The notes under the pieces were generated by a model. The model saw only the letters and a program-made list of their open reading frames with translations, did no database searches and was not told the DNA's origin. 32,342 nt of DNA. Origin: Tubiluchus corallicola. Lineage: Eukaryota > Priapulida > Priapulimorpha > Priapulimorphida > Tubiluchidae. Location: the NCBI GenBank assembly GCA_030141605.1, contig JAQGDQ010000646.1, positions 87,501 through 119,842 on the forward strand, read 5' to 3'. Positions 1 to 11,910 of this stretch are shown one piece after another. The position numbers were made by a program, and so were the translations under genes. Numbering within the stretch: position 1 is the stretch's first letter; every line of letters begins with the position of its first letter.

Positions 1-270
1 TGATGATATATTAAAAAATGTAAAAAACAAGTTAGTCATCAGCAAAGACACGTGTATTTAAATCAGTAAGAATGGGTTGGTTAATAAAGCAGATAAGAAA
101 AAGCAGCGGTCCTAGCGTGGATCCTTGTGGCGCAACGTAGTTTATATTTTAGCTCATAACTGGGTGTGTACATACTCTATGCTCCATTTTTTCGAATTAA
201 AGCGTGTAAAAATTCTGTAAGCAAAACGTGTTCCTAGTACTTCTTAAAGAGGCGTATCAAAGTTCACGTA
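1..270 (-). pseudogene. Non-LTR retrotransposon reverse transcriptase fragment, decayed, running off the left edge
   Basis: On the minus strand one frame reads APQGSTLGPLLFLI (about 133 down to 92) and, without interruption, VFADD (49 to 35). These match the reverse transcriptase block B signature (GVPQGSxLGPLLFLIYIND) and the catalytic FADD/YADD block of LINE-type elements, in the right order and about the right spacing. Stops follow directly after FADD (32-34) and upstream at 149-151, so the copy is dead. NFDTPL near 264-250 may be a degenerate block A, but it is rather close to block B. The element continues past base 1, so its full length and clade cannot be judged. Too short to separate CR1/L2-like from Jockey-like families. 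Confidence 0.75.
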
Positions 271-1456
271 GTGTTCACCCGATGAGTATATTTAAATTCA
301 GCTGCTGTCCAAGCAGTGAGCCTCTGTTTATATCAACTAAGTCTAGTCTACACAGTGAATTGACTAGGATAATAAACGTTTAATAGCCGTGCATGTTTCT
401 TCGAACAGTTTGGCTGACGACATTATTTAGCAGCTACATAAAACAGACAAGAAAATCGACGACGAGTGTTAAAAATTGCCTTAAAGGTACAGTATGGAAA
501 TAGCAGTTTTTGCGATTTTAAATAATGACGTAATGCTGAAGATTTGGAGTGGCTTGAACTTGGTAAATGGTTTACAATACTTTGAAAAGAAAGACTGAAA
601 AGAAAGAAAATTTATTGTGGTAATACCGAACTTGATTTCTTAATCGGTACTTTGTTATCACTTATTATAAGCAAGAAACGATATTGTTTGTTCATCAAAA
701 CAAACTAAATCAAATTGAGAAAACGCGTTGAGCTTTTTAGTTTCCCAAGATTTTAGGTATTTTTAAATTTTTAAACGCTACCTTATTCTATTTTTATTTT
801 GTCCGTTTAGCCTCATTGACGTGACATAATAATTTTGAGAGTCGAACGTCAATCAATAGTAAGTCAAAGTGAGCTTTGGAAAGCCTTTTTTCTGTGGACA
901 AGTTTCATAATTTCATTATTCGCTAGGAGAATTTTTATGTCACGTGATGTCAAGCAATTGCCGTTTCCGTTATCAATGTTTCAAAGACTAACTGATAACA
1001 ATTTACCTTTCCGACTTATCAGCACTTTTGTTTCCATTCAATGCTTGACTGCACCACGAGAGTAGTAGACAACATCACTCTAGGATTTCTTGGACTTCGG
1101 GAAAACCGTCTGCCATCTTGGGGGCATCAGCGGACAAGATGGTTATCCATTCTGAAATTTAAAAGATTTTACGATTCTAGGAGAATTTATCTGTGGCGAT
1201 TTACTCGAGAAAGAGCAATAAATTCTGCGCAAGGTACACACACAAAAGCTTTTAGTTTAACAGACGACCTGTAGAGTATTCCAATTTATCTAATGAACCT
1301 TAGTTTGCGGGTTCCGCAACTCTCGCGTGACAGAAAAAGGGTACTTTGGCTACCTATAGATCAGGTGACATTTTTAAGTCTCTCTTTGCAGCGGAACGAT
1401 AAAATAATGTTGGCTCAGTCAGAACTTATTGAAAATTATTCTATTCACACTTCATT
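271..1456. other. Non-coding stretch, no recognisable gene
   Basis: A+T-rich sequence. Open frames at 835-1065, 1041-1274 and 1293-1456 resemble no family I know. The only structure seen is a pair of inverted octamers, CCATCTTG at 1113-1120 and CAAGATGG at 1135-1142; each matches the YY1-type core, 14 bases apart. Confidence 0.5.
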
Positions 1457-1769
<313 letters not shown>

Positions 1770-2546
1770 CTGACAAAGATTATCTTGTTACACGAAGTAA
1801 GCTATATTGCTATTTGAATAACAATATCCATCTTACGTCCAGAAAAAAGACATTACTATAAAACAAAAATAAAAAATAAGTAAAAGACACACAAAAAAAA
1901 CAAATAAAGTTCGCATGCCAGGCCAACAATTTACAAATGTGTTAATATGTTAACTGTAAGTGCAAACACATGACAAAAGTTGCTGTCTATTTAACTCCTT
2001 TGTCCTAGAAGGACAATTAACGTCTTACATAATGTCAATCATTTTCGTTGACTACCCAATCAGCGTCCAAATTATTTCCCACCCCTGCAGAGCTTAATTA
2101 ACGCAGGTACGTTCGGAACATTTAGCCACAGCTCCGTCTAATGCTGTTATGAAAAATGCTCAACTTTTCATTAGCTAGCGGGGGTAATATTAGCCTGGTT
2201 CTAGATTTTATTATTGTCAATTAAAATTGCAAATGAATTAGTGGAAACATGCATAGTCTAGTTTCGTTTGTAGGAAGAAATGCACAACGCTTACGTCTAT
2301 GAGTTGCTGATTAAAGCATTTTGCAATCAAGAAAATACGCAGTTTAGTTTAGTTTATGGCTTTGCAAGTTAGATAAAAACAACTATTTGATTAACTTTAA
2401 ATAAGAACAAAATAATATGTTTTCTTTTCTGGCCAGTTTTTATAAACCTCATCTTCACAGACAAATTTAATTCAAATGTGATCAAAACTTATATTACACA
2501 TCAATGTAATATTAGCTAATTCTACGTTATTTTTCTAGTTATAATC
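1770..2546. other. Non-coding stretch, nothing recognised
   Basis: A+T-rich sequence between the (AGT)n array and the THAP-like remnant. No convincing coding exon, RNA gene or repeat was seen on either strand. Confidence 0.5.
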
Positions 2547-2752
2547 ATGGTTAAAAGATGCCATTGGGACTTATGTGACTCAGGCATTCGATATAAGGGT
2601 CCTCTATGGAATGGAACAGTCAAATATATTCCATTTCCGTTACCTGACAAACGGAAAAATACAAAAACTGAATAAATCTTGCAGACGAGCTCATGATCAG
2701 TTAATATAGAGAAATACATTGCAGGCTTGATGTTCGCATGTTTAAAGGCAAG
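2547..2752 (+). pseudogene. THAP-like zinc-finger remnant, frameshifted
   Basis: ATG at 2547 opens a 42-codon frame ending at TAA 2673-2675. It begins MVKRCHWDLC, continues with a DSGIRY segment and then IPFPLPDK. A CxxxxC pair near the N-terminus followed by an aromatic/Pro block is how THAP-type fingers begin, especially an invertebrate family starting roughly MxKRCxxGTCNSDxRYP. After a frameshift near 2655-2670, the next frame reads KSCRRAHDQLI, which resembles the family's CGRPHxQLN segment. A stop follows, and later CSH near 2735 resembles the distal CxxH pair with one residue lost. Family knowledge: THAP fingers bind DNA and often occur in P-element-type transposases and their domesticated relatives. 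The copy is inactive as it stands. I infer a transposon relic; a decayed host gene is also possible. Confidence 0.55.
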
Positions 2753-4490
2753 AGAGACTTAATATTTTTGTTGCTAATTTATTGTAAAGCAAAGCTAACT
2801 GGCTTAGTTTCTTTATTATGCTTATGTCCCTGTATTTTGTAGTGCTTTGAAACTTCGTCTCTACATTCTGTTTAAATTGAAAAGCCATTTTTTGGCTACT
2901 TAAAGCGTTAACTTCGTGTAAAAATAGCTGCTGCTATGCAAATCTGTGTTTATGAAAAAGCTTTGTATGCTGATTAAACATTAGTTGTGACTGTCATATT
3001 CTTTAGTTCACTTTAGTTTAGCTTAGACAGTTGTTGTCTTGCGTGAGCTGTTGTCCCGAATGCTGCTGAGCGTGCTTACGTTACAGCGCGGGGGGGGGGG
3101 GGCGATAGACTAATATGTTTTACGTCAATTATGGTATATAGCAGCAGCACTTGGGGTGAACTCTAGTCAAATGAACGAAATTCCGTTTCTTCATCGGATC
3201 TTAGATTAAAATGAATACTTTTAACATGTGGGATATTATAAGAAATGTAGGGGACGATGAGATGAAGTACTTATAGAGTCCTTACCCCTCAGATATGTTT
3301 AATGAACGTGGTTATTAAAATTTATTCTTATTCAATTCAGTAATTCAAAAGAAAATTCAGTTCCGTATCTCTGCAAAGAACATGTATAGATTAATGTGAA
3401 TTTGACAAAAAGTGGTGCCTTTATAACATCTTACTAGGTGCAGCAACTCAGAGAATTCAGTATGATATGTGAAAAGTACCACATCTGCTTAGTAGTGTTG
3501 CTAGAACTTGCTGCGATCCCAGCCTCTGCCTCACCTTCACATTTAAAAGACGTTATTTGTAATATTACGCGGAGAAGGCATCTCAGGTGAAACAACGAAC
3601 TTAATGAAGCTGTCAACATTAATTGTCAACAAAACAGTCAAGTGTCGCATCTGTGCAACGTAGTAGGCAGGTGATATTTAATTTATTGTACGTCCCTAAA
3701 TAATTAAATTTCTTATTTCCATGTCATTTTTAATCCATTTGCACTTACCTTTTTTAATAAAACAGTTTGGAGAATTTCTTGATAAAAGTATGAACTCTAA
3801 CGATGAAAAAACATAATGGAGAACTTTATTTGGTAATTTACAAGCTACCATTGGCCTTCTAAATAATTGTTGAGTGTCTAGGTGTCTGATGACGGCTGTT
3901 AGCATCAGACAGAGAAGTACCAAGTAAAGTCCTGCATTATGTTTTTTCGCATCTTAGGTGTTCATATTTTTTAATCACATTGATGTAATGTAAACCTATA
4001 ATTGTAGATAGTAATGTCAAAAATTAGTTTTGTGAATAGAATAATGGCAATTAACAGGGGAAGGAAAATGTAAGTTTTTACTTCATCCTGTCCATTTCTT
4101 GAGTGCTTCTATTGTAATTTTATTGTTTTATATGTAGAACGTATGTTTATTTGAGTTGGCGCAAATTTACGTGTAATATGTAATAATTTTAACTCATTAA
4201 ATAAACAAATTGTTACTATTATAACAGACTTCGTTTCCCACCCAATAACAGCCTATTCATTAGTAAATGTTTTCATAATAGTTTTCCGAATTAGTAAACA
4301 ATTTTCTACAATTGTACCGTCTCTATTTTCTTTGACCGGTTCTTTTGGTCGGCATTTATGCAATTCTAGTATCTAGCAGGAAATTGTTCACTTCAATAAG
4401 CAAATTTGATCTACACGACACCCTCTGCTTCAATCCAATCAAAGAGTGAAATCTAGAGATGGATTATGTTCTAGCATCGTAGTTGTGGCA
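2753..4490. other. Non-coding stretch with a G12 tract
   Basis: A+T-rich sequence with no recognised gene. A run of 12 G residues lies at about 3091-3102. Small open frames at 3434-3619 and 3696-3923 (minus) match no family I know. The segment 4300-4500 may include the body of the SINE whose tRNA-like head follows, but I cannot fix that boundary. Confidence 0.5.
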
Positions 4491-4494
4491 ACAG

Positions 4495-4580
4495 CAGATG
4501 TCATTTCAAGTTTTTCTCATCTCGGTATTGAACCAGCAGCCTTCCAGACGCAAGTCATGTGCGAGTGCCCTGCCAATAAA
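4495..4580 (-). mobile_element. tRNA-derived SINE head
   Basis: On the minus strand an A-box-like TGGCAGGGCACTCG (4562-4575) is followed about 30 bases later by a near-perfect B box, GGTTCAATACC (4524-4534), the internal RNA polymerase III promoter arrangement of tRNAs. The intervening text (CTTGCGTCTGGAAGGCTGCT) is typical of tRNA-derived SINEs in invertebrates. No proper acceptor or anticodon stem can be drawn, so it is not a functional tRNA. The downstream body and tail were not delimited. Confidence 0.6.
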
Positions 4581-4701
4581 ATTATGTTAGGAATAAACTT
4601 AAATAGAATTTAGTTCCTGTATCATTTCAGTAAGATTAACGAGTGTGATGTACAATCATAGCTCATGAGTAGATGGTGCATTTCAGGATGCTATTTAGTT
4701 T

Positions 4702-4945
4702 TTGTTTTTTGTTGTTGTCGCTGTAGTTGTTGTTGCTGTTGCTGTTTCTGCTGTTGCTGTTGTTTTGTTTGTGGTTGTGTTTGTAGTTGTGATTGTTGTT
4801 GCTGTTGTTGTTGTGCTTGTGGTTGTGTTTGTAGTTGTGATTGTTGCTGTTTCTGTTGTTGTGGTGTTGTTGCTGTTGCTGGTGCTGTTTCTGCTGCTGT
4901 TGTTGTTGTTGTTGTTGTTGCTGTTGTTGTTGTTGTTGTTGTTGT

Positions 4946-4999
<54 letters not shown>

Positions 5000-5081
5000 G
5001 GCCGAGGGTTGGGTTGTGACTACAGTTGCTGTTGTGATCGCTGTTGTATTCGAGGAGTATTGATGGCGCTGCTGCTGCTGT
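4702..5081. repeat. Impure (GTT)n/(GCTGTT)n array, CAA/CAG on the other strand
   Basis: TTG, CTG and related triplets run from about 4702 to 4999, with a fairly pure (GCTGTT) hexamer stretch near 4946-4992 and scattered CTG runs to 5081. On the minus strand this reads as a Gln-rich frame (CAA/CAG mix) of about 130 codons. Mixed CAA/CAG use can mark a real polyglutamine tract, but every frame is open and there is no flanking domain, so I call it a repeat and not a gene. Confidence 0.9.
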
Positions 5082-6097
5082 GTCAACTGGGTATCTCAAT
5101 CTGATTAAGAAGTTTAACGTAAGAATGGCTACCGACTAACGGATAGCTCATCCATTACATATAATAGTAAAATATTAACTATTAACTATTAATATTAATC
5201 GTGAACGTTCACAAAAGTATCAATAGCTCGCATCTAAAATTAGTAGTAAAGTTGAATAGCAGAAAATAATTCAAATGCTGCAAAATTTAAACAAAACCAA
5301 TTTTCCACAACAAGCGAGATAAACAACATGACCGAAGCACGACAAAAATAGTAATCGTATTAATAAACAATAATAATTATAACATACAACAATAATGAAC
5401 ACATTAATAATCTGGTGAACAAGGAAAGATGGATTCTTAAGTTGCCTATGTTTATTAATTAAACTTAAATTTAGGTAAATTAAAAGCAAACAATGGTGCC
5501 CACTGTACAATTAAAATTAAAATAAATGATTTGTATTTGAAAATCCATGTATTATGTGATTTTTGTCCGTAGAAATATTCCTTCGTCGAACGACACAAAT
5601 CTACAGCGAATATTGTCGAGATTTTAACGGCAGCACATAAGAATTTCTCATTTCTCGTAATTCGCTGCTAGCTTAATCAGCTCAAATATTGAAGGTTTTC
5701 CGTTCAATAAGTTACACTAGGCCGTTCCGTAGAGAGAGAAGACAGCGGTTAAACCTTTTTCTTTTCTCCCGCCTTTATTCTTGTTAAGATGATAAGGAGT
5801 TTCACTTTCTCTCCATTCTGAAATAAAAGTTCTCTACGCCTTTCTCGAATTTTAGTTTTCTTCTTTCGGAGTCATTTAGAATCTTAACATTAAATGGTGA
5901 AATCTCTTAATGATAACATTACTCTTAATGGTGGTGCTCACCTCGATTGATTAATTTCGAGTCAGAAATTTCCTCATATTCCTCGTTAAAATCCTGACGG
6001 GGTATTCCAGCTTTTCCACAATGTTTCATGTTTGGTTTCAAAAGTCAACTAGGCTAATCGTGGTTTGGTACCACCATTCTTCCTTTTTTTCAACCAT
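5082..6097. other. Non-coding stretch, nothing recognised
   Basis: A+T-rich sequence with only short chance open frames (for example 5271-5510 minus). I saw no gene, RNA or element. Confidence 0.5.
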
Positions 6098-6143
6098 ACC
6101 TCCTCTCTGTCTCTTTCTCTCTTCTCTCCTCTCTCTTTCTCTT

Positions 6144-6202
<59 letters not shown>

Positions 6203-6240
6203 CTCTCTCTTCCCTCTCCCCTCTCTCTTTCTTTCTCCCA
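6098..6240. repeat. (CT)n / (TG)n polypyrimidine microsatellite
   Basis: An impure CT/CTTT tract contains a pure (CT)n run at about 6140-6188, directly followed by (TG)n to about 6201 and then more CT. The overlapping Ser/Leu-rich open frames are repeat artefacts. Confidence 0.95.
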
Positions 6241-6984
6241 GACTCTAAATTCTTTCTCTCCATTTTTTATCATTTTGGCAAGTTCCAAACTTGAATATTT
6301 CATTGGCAACAGGTATAAACGTAATCATCTAACGTATGCAGAAAGACATGTTGCATCTTCTCTTCAACATCTAGTGAACATTTACATGGAGTATGCCAAA
6401 GCTTAAGATACCTAGACGAATTATGAAAAACGAAATGTAACGTTTAAACCCAACTCTGCATCATTCTCGACAAGTATTATTTATGTTGGTCAAAACTGTA
6501 TGAAGATAACACACAAAAATGCTTGGTGATCTTTTAATCAGGACAAGATGGATACTGCAGACATAGACCGACAAAGACTCTTGTTTTATATCCAATATAG
6601 TCTAGCAATTAAACAAGCTAATCTGTACAAAATACACTGATCAATCTTTTACTATGTCGCATTGTGAAGTTACCTTATGAATATAATTTAAAACAACTTA
6701 ATGAGGCCTTTAAGGAGGCCTACAATAAAGGCATGTTTTAACAAGGCGTATTTTATTTCAATTACCCATGATCGGTCTGCACAGGAAATTTGCTTTAATT
6801 CGAGTGTACCACATTTTGATTGTATAACGAGAAAGGCAATGCTGTCGTGAAAAAGGAGAATTATCGGTACAAGTAATAGTTTAATATGTAGTGTATTGAA
6901 TAGTGACTGTATGTAGATTACACAACTCCAAAATTCAAGAGCATTGGCAAACAAGCTTGAACACCTAATGTATACAAGACAGAG
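6241..6984. other. Non-coding stretch, nothing recognised
   Basis: A+T-rich unique-looking sequence between two polypyrimidine arrays. The minus-strand frame entering from the (TTCTC)n array (down to 6688) contains a hydrophobic tail that I could not match to any family. Confidence 0.5.
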
Positions 6985-7428
6985 TTCTCTTCTCTTCTCT
7001 TCTCTTCTCTTCTCTTCTCTTCTCTTCTCTTCTCTTCTCTTCTCTTCTCTTCTCTTCTCTTCTCTTCTCTTCTCTTCTCTTCTCTTCTCTTCTCTTCTCT
7101 TCTCTTCTCTTCTCTTCTCTTCTCTTCTCTTCTCTTCTCTCTCTCTTCTCTTCTCTTCTCTTCTCTTCTCTTCTCTTCTCTTCTCTTCTCTTCTCTTTCT
7201 CTCGTCTCTTCTCTTCTCTTCTCTTCTCTTCTCTTCTCTTCTCTTCTCTTCTCTTCTCTTCTCTTCTCTTCTCTTCTCTTCTCTTCTCTTCTCTTCTTCT
7301 CTCCTCTCCTCTCCTCTCCTCTCCTCTCCTCTCCTCTCCTCTCCTCTCCTCTCCTCTCCTCTCTTCTCTTCTCTTCTCTTCTCTTCTCTCCCTCTCTCCC
7401 CTTTCTCTCTCTTCTCTCTCTCTCGCGC
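6985..7428. repeat. (TTCTC)n pentanucleotide array with an internal (CTCCT)12 block
   Basis: About 440 bp of TTCTC units on the plus strand. Phase breaks occur near 7137-7145, 7194-7206 and 7295. A homogeneous (CTCCT) block of about 12 units fills 7301-7360, flanked by TTCTC-type units on both sides. The strand is entirely pyrimidine over long runs, so triplex (H-DNA) formation is physically possible. The 171- and 248-codon frames here are repeat artefacts. Confidence 0.97.
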
Positions 7429-8104
7429 TCTCACATTCTGCTCTCGAATTTTACCATAATAGTCTTTTTTCCTTTCCTGATGACTCCGTCCATGCTTGTG
7501 CTTCTTGTCATTATTTTCATTCAGACATCTTTCTCGCCTTTCTCCTGTTCCTCCGTTGATCTGCTATTTTCCTCTCCTTTATCTCCTTCTTTGTTCTTAT
7601 TTCATCACCTTTTGTCTATCTGATGAATTCTACATTAAATTTCTCGCTTGTTCATGAGTCGTCTAGACATTAGCTCATAATTGCAATGTGTGAAAAAGTT
7701 TATTGTAATAACATCAGCGAAACAATTACGTCTAATGCGTAGCGAACTGTTAAACTTCAATCAGATTTCGCGCAGCGATTTTAACCGAATCCTGATCGAT
7801 ACCCTAGACAAAATATCACAATTTCAACAGTGGATTCAGTCAATAAGGCGTCTATTTGCACAATGTAGCAACATTGTTGGTTTTGATAAGCTGACAGTCT
7901 ATATGTTCTACTGAACAGCTAATAACTTTGGTTTTGGAAGTCCTAGAATTAGATCTACACGACAGCAATAGAGAGTCGTAAGCACAAAGCAGTCGTACGT
8001 AATCAAAACGTAAATAATGTAGTCGGTCGAATCCGAGTCTATTACCAATTTATTTATGGTTTGTACTGTACGTAGGGCAAAGTTATGAAAATGCACTAAT
8101 TTTA
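7429..8104. other. Non-coding stretch with one unplaced open frame
   Basis: A frame of 77 codons at 7681-7914 (plus, opening on TTG and not ATG) encodes a hydrophilic, helix-favouring peptide, for example LDKISQFQQWIQSIRRLF. I do not recognise it. It may be chance or a fragment of an unknown coding sequence. Nothing else is supported here. Confidence 0.4.
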
Positions 8105-8690
8105 AAATTCGCTTAGGCTATCGGTGTAAATACTTTGTGCAGCTATGTTGGGTCTGACGTTCGGTATAATCTGCAAATCATTACCCGAGCTTTGCCCGCT
8201 GATTAAAACCCATAAGAGAGGGGTTCAGCCAGTACTTTGTTCCGCGGCTCAACAGCTAAGAAGGGTCCCATGCACAGCAACCATGCATCACCCGTCCCCC
8301 CTCGAGAACAAGCATTTTCTACTACCCGCAGCCCGACATACACTTGCGTTCACATGTTCAATCGTCACTATACTAATCATAAGACACTTACTTCTTTTTA
8401 TTTGTATTGATTATTAATTATCGTAGGTCTAGCCACCTGGTTGTACAGACATATGATAACACCAAGATTATCTACCTACAGCTTTCATGAGAGTTTACAT
8501 CTAAATTTACTGGATATCAAGTTCTCAATTCTGAGAAAAATCTTTGCATGCCTCAGGGCCCTAAAGGGGTCTAGTACCGCTTTGCAAAATCGATCTTCTA
8601 GGCCACTGCCATCGGGTATAACTTGATTATGTAAACTTTCATGTAAAAGTTTGATTTTCATAAATAAAATATCTATCTATCTATCTATGT
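8105..8690 (+). mobile_element. Probable retroposon 3' region ending in (ATCT)n
   Basis: This segment is visibly richer in G+C than its flanks and ends, after an AATAAA (8664-8669), in a short ATCT tail (8671-8688). A unique 3' sequence ending in a short tandem tail is the usual mark of a LINE or SINE terminus. Open frames of 90 and 61 codons occupy the segment (8145-8417, 8441-8626) but resemble no domain I can name. The class is inferred from the tail alone and the 5' limit is a guess from composition. Confidence 0.35.
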
Positions 8691-11600
8691 GTATTTGTAT
8701 TTTTGTGTTGCGCAATTACTGTCTAGGCATATTATATGATTTTAATTTAATTGTTTAATGCACCTGAGAGTACGTGCTACCGCGATGAAAGCTCATGTGA
8801 AGTTTATTGCGGCATATTATCTCTGTGTCGCATGTATGTATAGGTAATATATTTGTTCTTAGTTATTCCGTTCAAAAATGGGTGTGTGGTAAGGGTGTTT
8901 TAAACCTTTAAACCAAAAAGTGAAGCTTTCTAAGCTTCTTTTTTTGGTAATGTCGTCTTCTAAATTTGCTTTTATGTATGACTTATATTTGTTTCCATCT
9001 CAATCTTTATTGGTTAGTAAATGTTCAAGATTTTTTTCTTCCTTCGCAGCACCTATATGGCAGACAACAGAGATACCCCCACGACAGGATACTTGCCATG
9101 GAGTTAAGTCTTCAACGAGAGAGAGAGAGAAGTTTTGTTTACTTCATATTAATAGTTACAATTCATATAGCTAAGAGCAAACTTTTACAACCTAGTGATT
9201 ACGCAAGTATTCAACGTACATCAAGTGATTTGCATAAGAATTCCGAGTGAAACAATAACTTAGTTATTGTTATTGTGTAACAATAAACAGAAATAATAAC
9301 TTCTTAATAGCCACCTTTTTGGTAATTTTTTAGTTTAAACATAATTTATTTAGGATTGGATCAGACAGTTTGAACAACATGATTTAAGATCCTCACCACA
9401 ACAGACTTTATACACTATTTATAAGAACATTTACAGTAAGAATAGACTATACTTACTTTTTAGTATACTTTAGTATACTAAAGTTTTACTACAGTGATAC
9501 ATTAGACATTAGTAAAAAATGATGGTTAGTAAATATTAATGTACGATTATTTAAGAATGATGCATTTTATATCAGATAGAATTTTTGGTAATTTTTTATA
9601 TAGGTTGTCTCTAGAAAGTCTCAGTCTCACATAAAAACTAAAATAACAGTTTTATATTATCATTACCAGATTTATGGAAAAGGTTTTTTCTTCATATTTG
9701 TACGATTTTGTGAGCTTCGCCAATCACTCTGCAGCAGTAGCAACATCTTAGTTCCAGGGCAAATTCGTGACTAATTGTTGTTGCGTTCCACTGGGACCTG
9801 GCTTCCACTCATTATGTACAGTCCAATAGTTTTGCGCGACGAGGGTCTGCATGGTCAAATAGGCTTGTGTATAGAAATAATCAGCTTTATCTAGTCAACT
9901 TTAGTTTTATTATGGAGCTGATTTACCATCGCTTCGAGATAAATGGGGTGAAATTGAGTCGCTCTGAAAATAAGAGACAATTTTTCTCAAGTGAGTCGCA
10001 CCGACGCATTTATGGTTTTCCGAATTACATTGCGTGTGATTTCAACAAACTAACAGGACAAGGCGACGTGGGGATATTGGGGATGGGGGTGGAGTTTAGG
10101 GGAAGCGACAAGAATTACTAAAACGTTATTAACTTGACAGGCTGCAGCACTTAAAAACGCTTTAAGCCTTCATATCGAAAGCAAAACTTTAAAATGCATT
10201 CAAATTTTTGTAATTAAGTCAAAATATTTGCAGACTTGCTAGCAACTTCCCCTTTTCTTCATTTTCTTATTCGTAAGATGTCAACAACTAATACGCTTTT
10301 AGTCAACCGGGTATTTGGTTGTGAAAGCATTCTTCGTCATTTTTAAATATTTGGCAGAATTCCCTTGGCAGGAATCACTAAAGAAACATTTAGAATGATT
10401 GCGCCGAAGCTGGCGTATGAAAAGCTTGAAATCCAAGGGGCTTTTGAAATAAAAAACTTTGTGAATTTGGAAAAGTAGGCTAATTTTAGCACCTCATATT
10501 TATAGGTGAGATTATGTAGATGATCCTTATACAGATCGATCCTTATATATGAAATCTTTATAGACGAGATTATTGTTTATTTGATTATTTATAGTTAATG
10601 TGACTAAACACAGTGGCTACAGTAGAGTTTTGACAAACATAATCATGCAAATTATGTTTCTTATTCTTTTTTATACCATTCCTGTCCATTCCGTAAATCT
10701 CTTTGTCTGCGACTTTCTCTACCCATAATGTACTTCGTCTAAAGTGTCTAGCTATTAGAATACGCAATACAGTCGATTTCTCGAGCGTTATATTTGTAAT
10801 GTAGTATAGTGTCAGCGAAACTCTCAAAGGACATTCGAATAATCTATTGTGTGAGTAAGGTAATAGGAATAAAGCAATAAACCACCTTCATTATTATGAC
10901 TTTGGCGTGACTACAAGCGATACAAGAGACGATTTTACCAAGAACACTCAGATGCCCATTTTCCACAAGTGTTTTACAGTGTCTATATGCAAATGAGGCT
11001 GATCGTAAACAAGGTTTTAGAACACAAGCTATCTTATCCAACCACTCGACTGAGTAGCCATTTCAATCTAACGTTGATCATAAACATATCTGGAATAAGC
11101 ACTAAATCCGGGTGGCTACGGGTTTAAGTTTTACTTAGCCGCAGTAGATCGATCAAAGTTTAGGTGACCTGTCACGGGCTCTGGCAAAAACGATGACGCG
11201 GTAAGAACTCGAGAAAGATGAATTAGTGCTTCAAAAGTGCGTGTTGGCGAGAGGTTCGGTCAGTTCTCAGCAAAGTTTTCTGAAAAATGAAAATGTTGAA
11301 GCAGAAATAAGAAACTGAAAGTTGAAACTGCAGTTGTATCGTAGAATTGTCTGGTTTCAAATTTCTTTTTGTAAGTAAAGAGAGAAAATAAAACTGGTAA
11401 ATTAATCTATTAGATTACTTTGCGCATCTAGACATTATTTGTGTTAAAACAAATATATAAATTTAAATAAACAAATGTTAAATTGTTAATGTTAGAACAT
11501 GTTTAACTTTACAAAGCTTTGTCGGTTTACTGATTATAAAAAATAGTAAATCTCTTTAAATCCAAATTTCAAGTTGTGCCGGTTTTTTTAAGACTTTTTG

Positions 11601-11846
11601 CGCCTGTCTAGATGAGAAATATAATGTATTAGAATAATAACAACAATAATTCTACAAGGTAAAACTTCTTTCTCTCCTTCCTATTATACATAAATGTAAG
11701 TAATCACGTTTAATCATAATGTAATTAAGTAATGTCTGTTTTTGAACTTGACTGTTTTTAATTGTAAAGCATAAGTGAAAAAAACCGCTATTTTTTATCT
11801 TTCGCGCAGCGTACGAGATACAATTCTGTAAATTATTATTCTTTCT
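8691..11846. other. Long non-coding stretch, no gene recognised
   Basis: About 3.1 kb of A+T-rich sequence. Short open frames (8920-9174, 9867-10121, 10585-10827 minus, 10844-11041 minus) match no family I know. One perfect 18-bp palindrome lies at 9467-9484 (ACTTTAGTATACTAAAGT). Confidence 0.5.
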
Positions 11847-11910
11847 TAATAATAATAATAATAATAATAATAACAACAACAACAATAATAATAATAATAA
11901 TAATAATAAT
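11847..11910. repeat. (AAT)n microsatellite with (AAC)4 block
   Basis: A 64-bp AAT array with four AAC units at 11872-11883 in the middle and AAT on both sides. Confidence 0.95.

Noticed and set aside
3091-3102. G12 run as a G-quadruplex
   Set aside because: A single short G run with no neighbouring G tracts; intramolecular quadruplex formation is not well supported.
4691-5086. 131-codon Gln-rich frame with mixed CAA/CAG codons
   Set aside because: Mixed codons can signal selection, but flanking residues give no domain, and alternative frames are open over the same span.
6688-7459. 248- and 171-codon frames over the TTCTC array
   Set aside because: Repeat artefacts; the non-repeat tail of the minus frame matches nothing I know.
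7681-7914. 77-codon frame as a gene
   Set aside because: Opens on TTG and not ATG, has no recognised domain and no splice or promoter context; left as an unplaced open frame.
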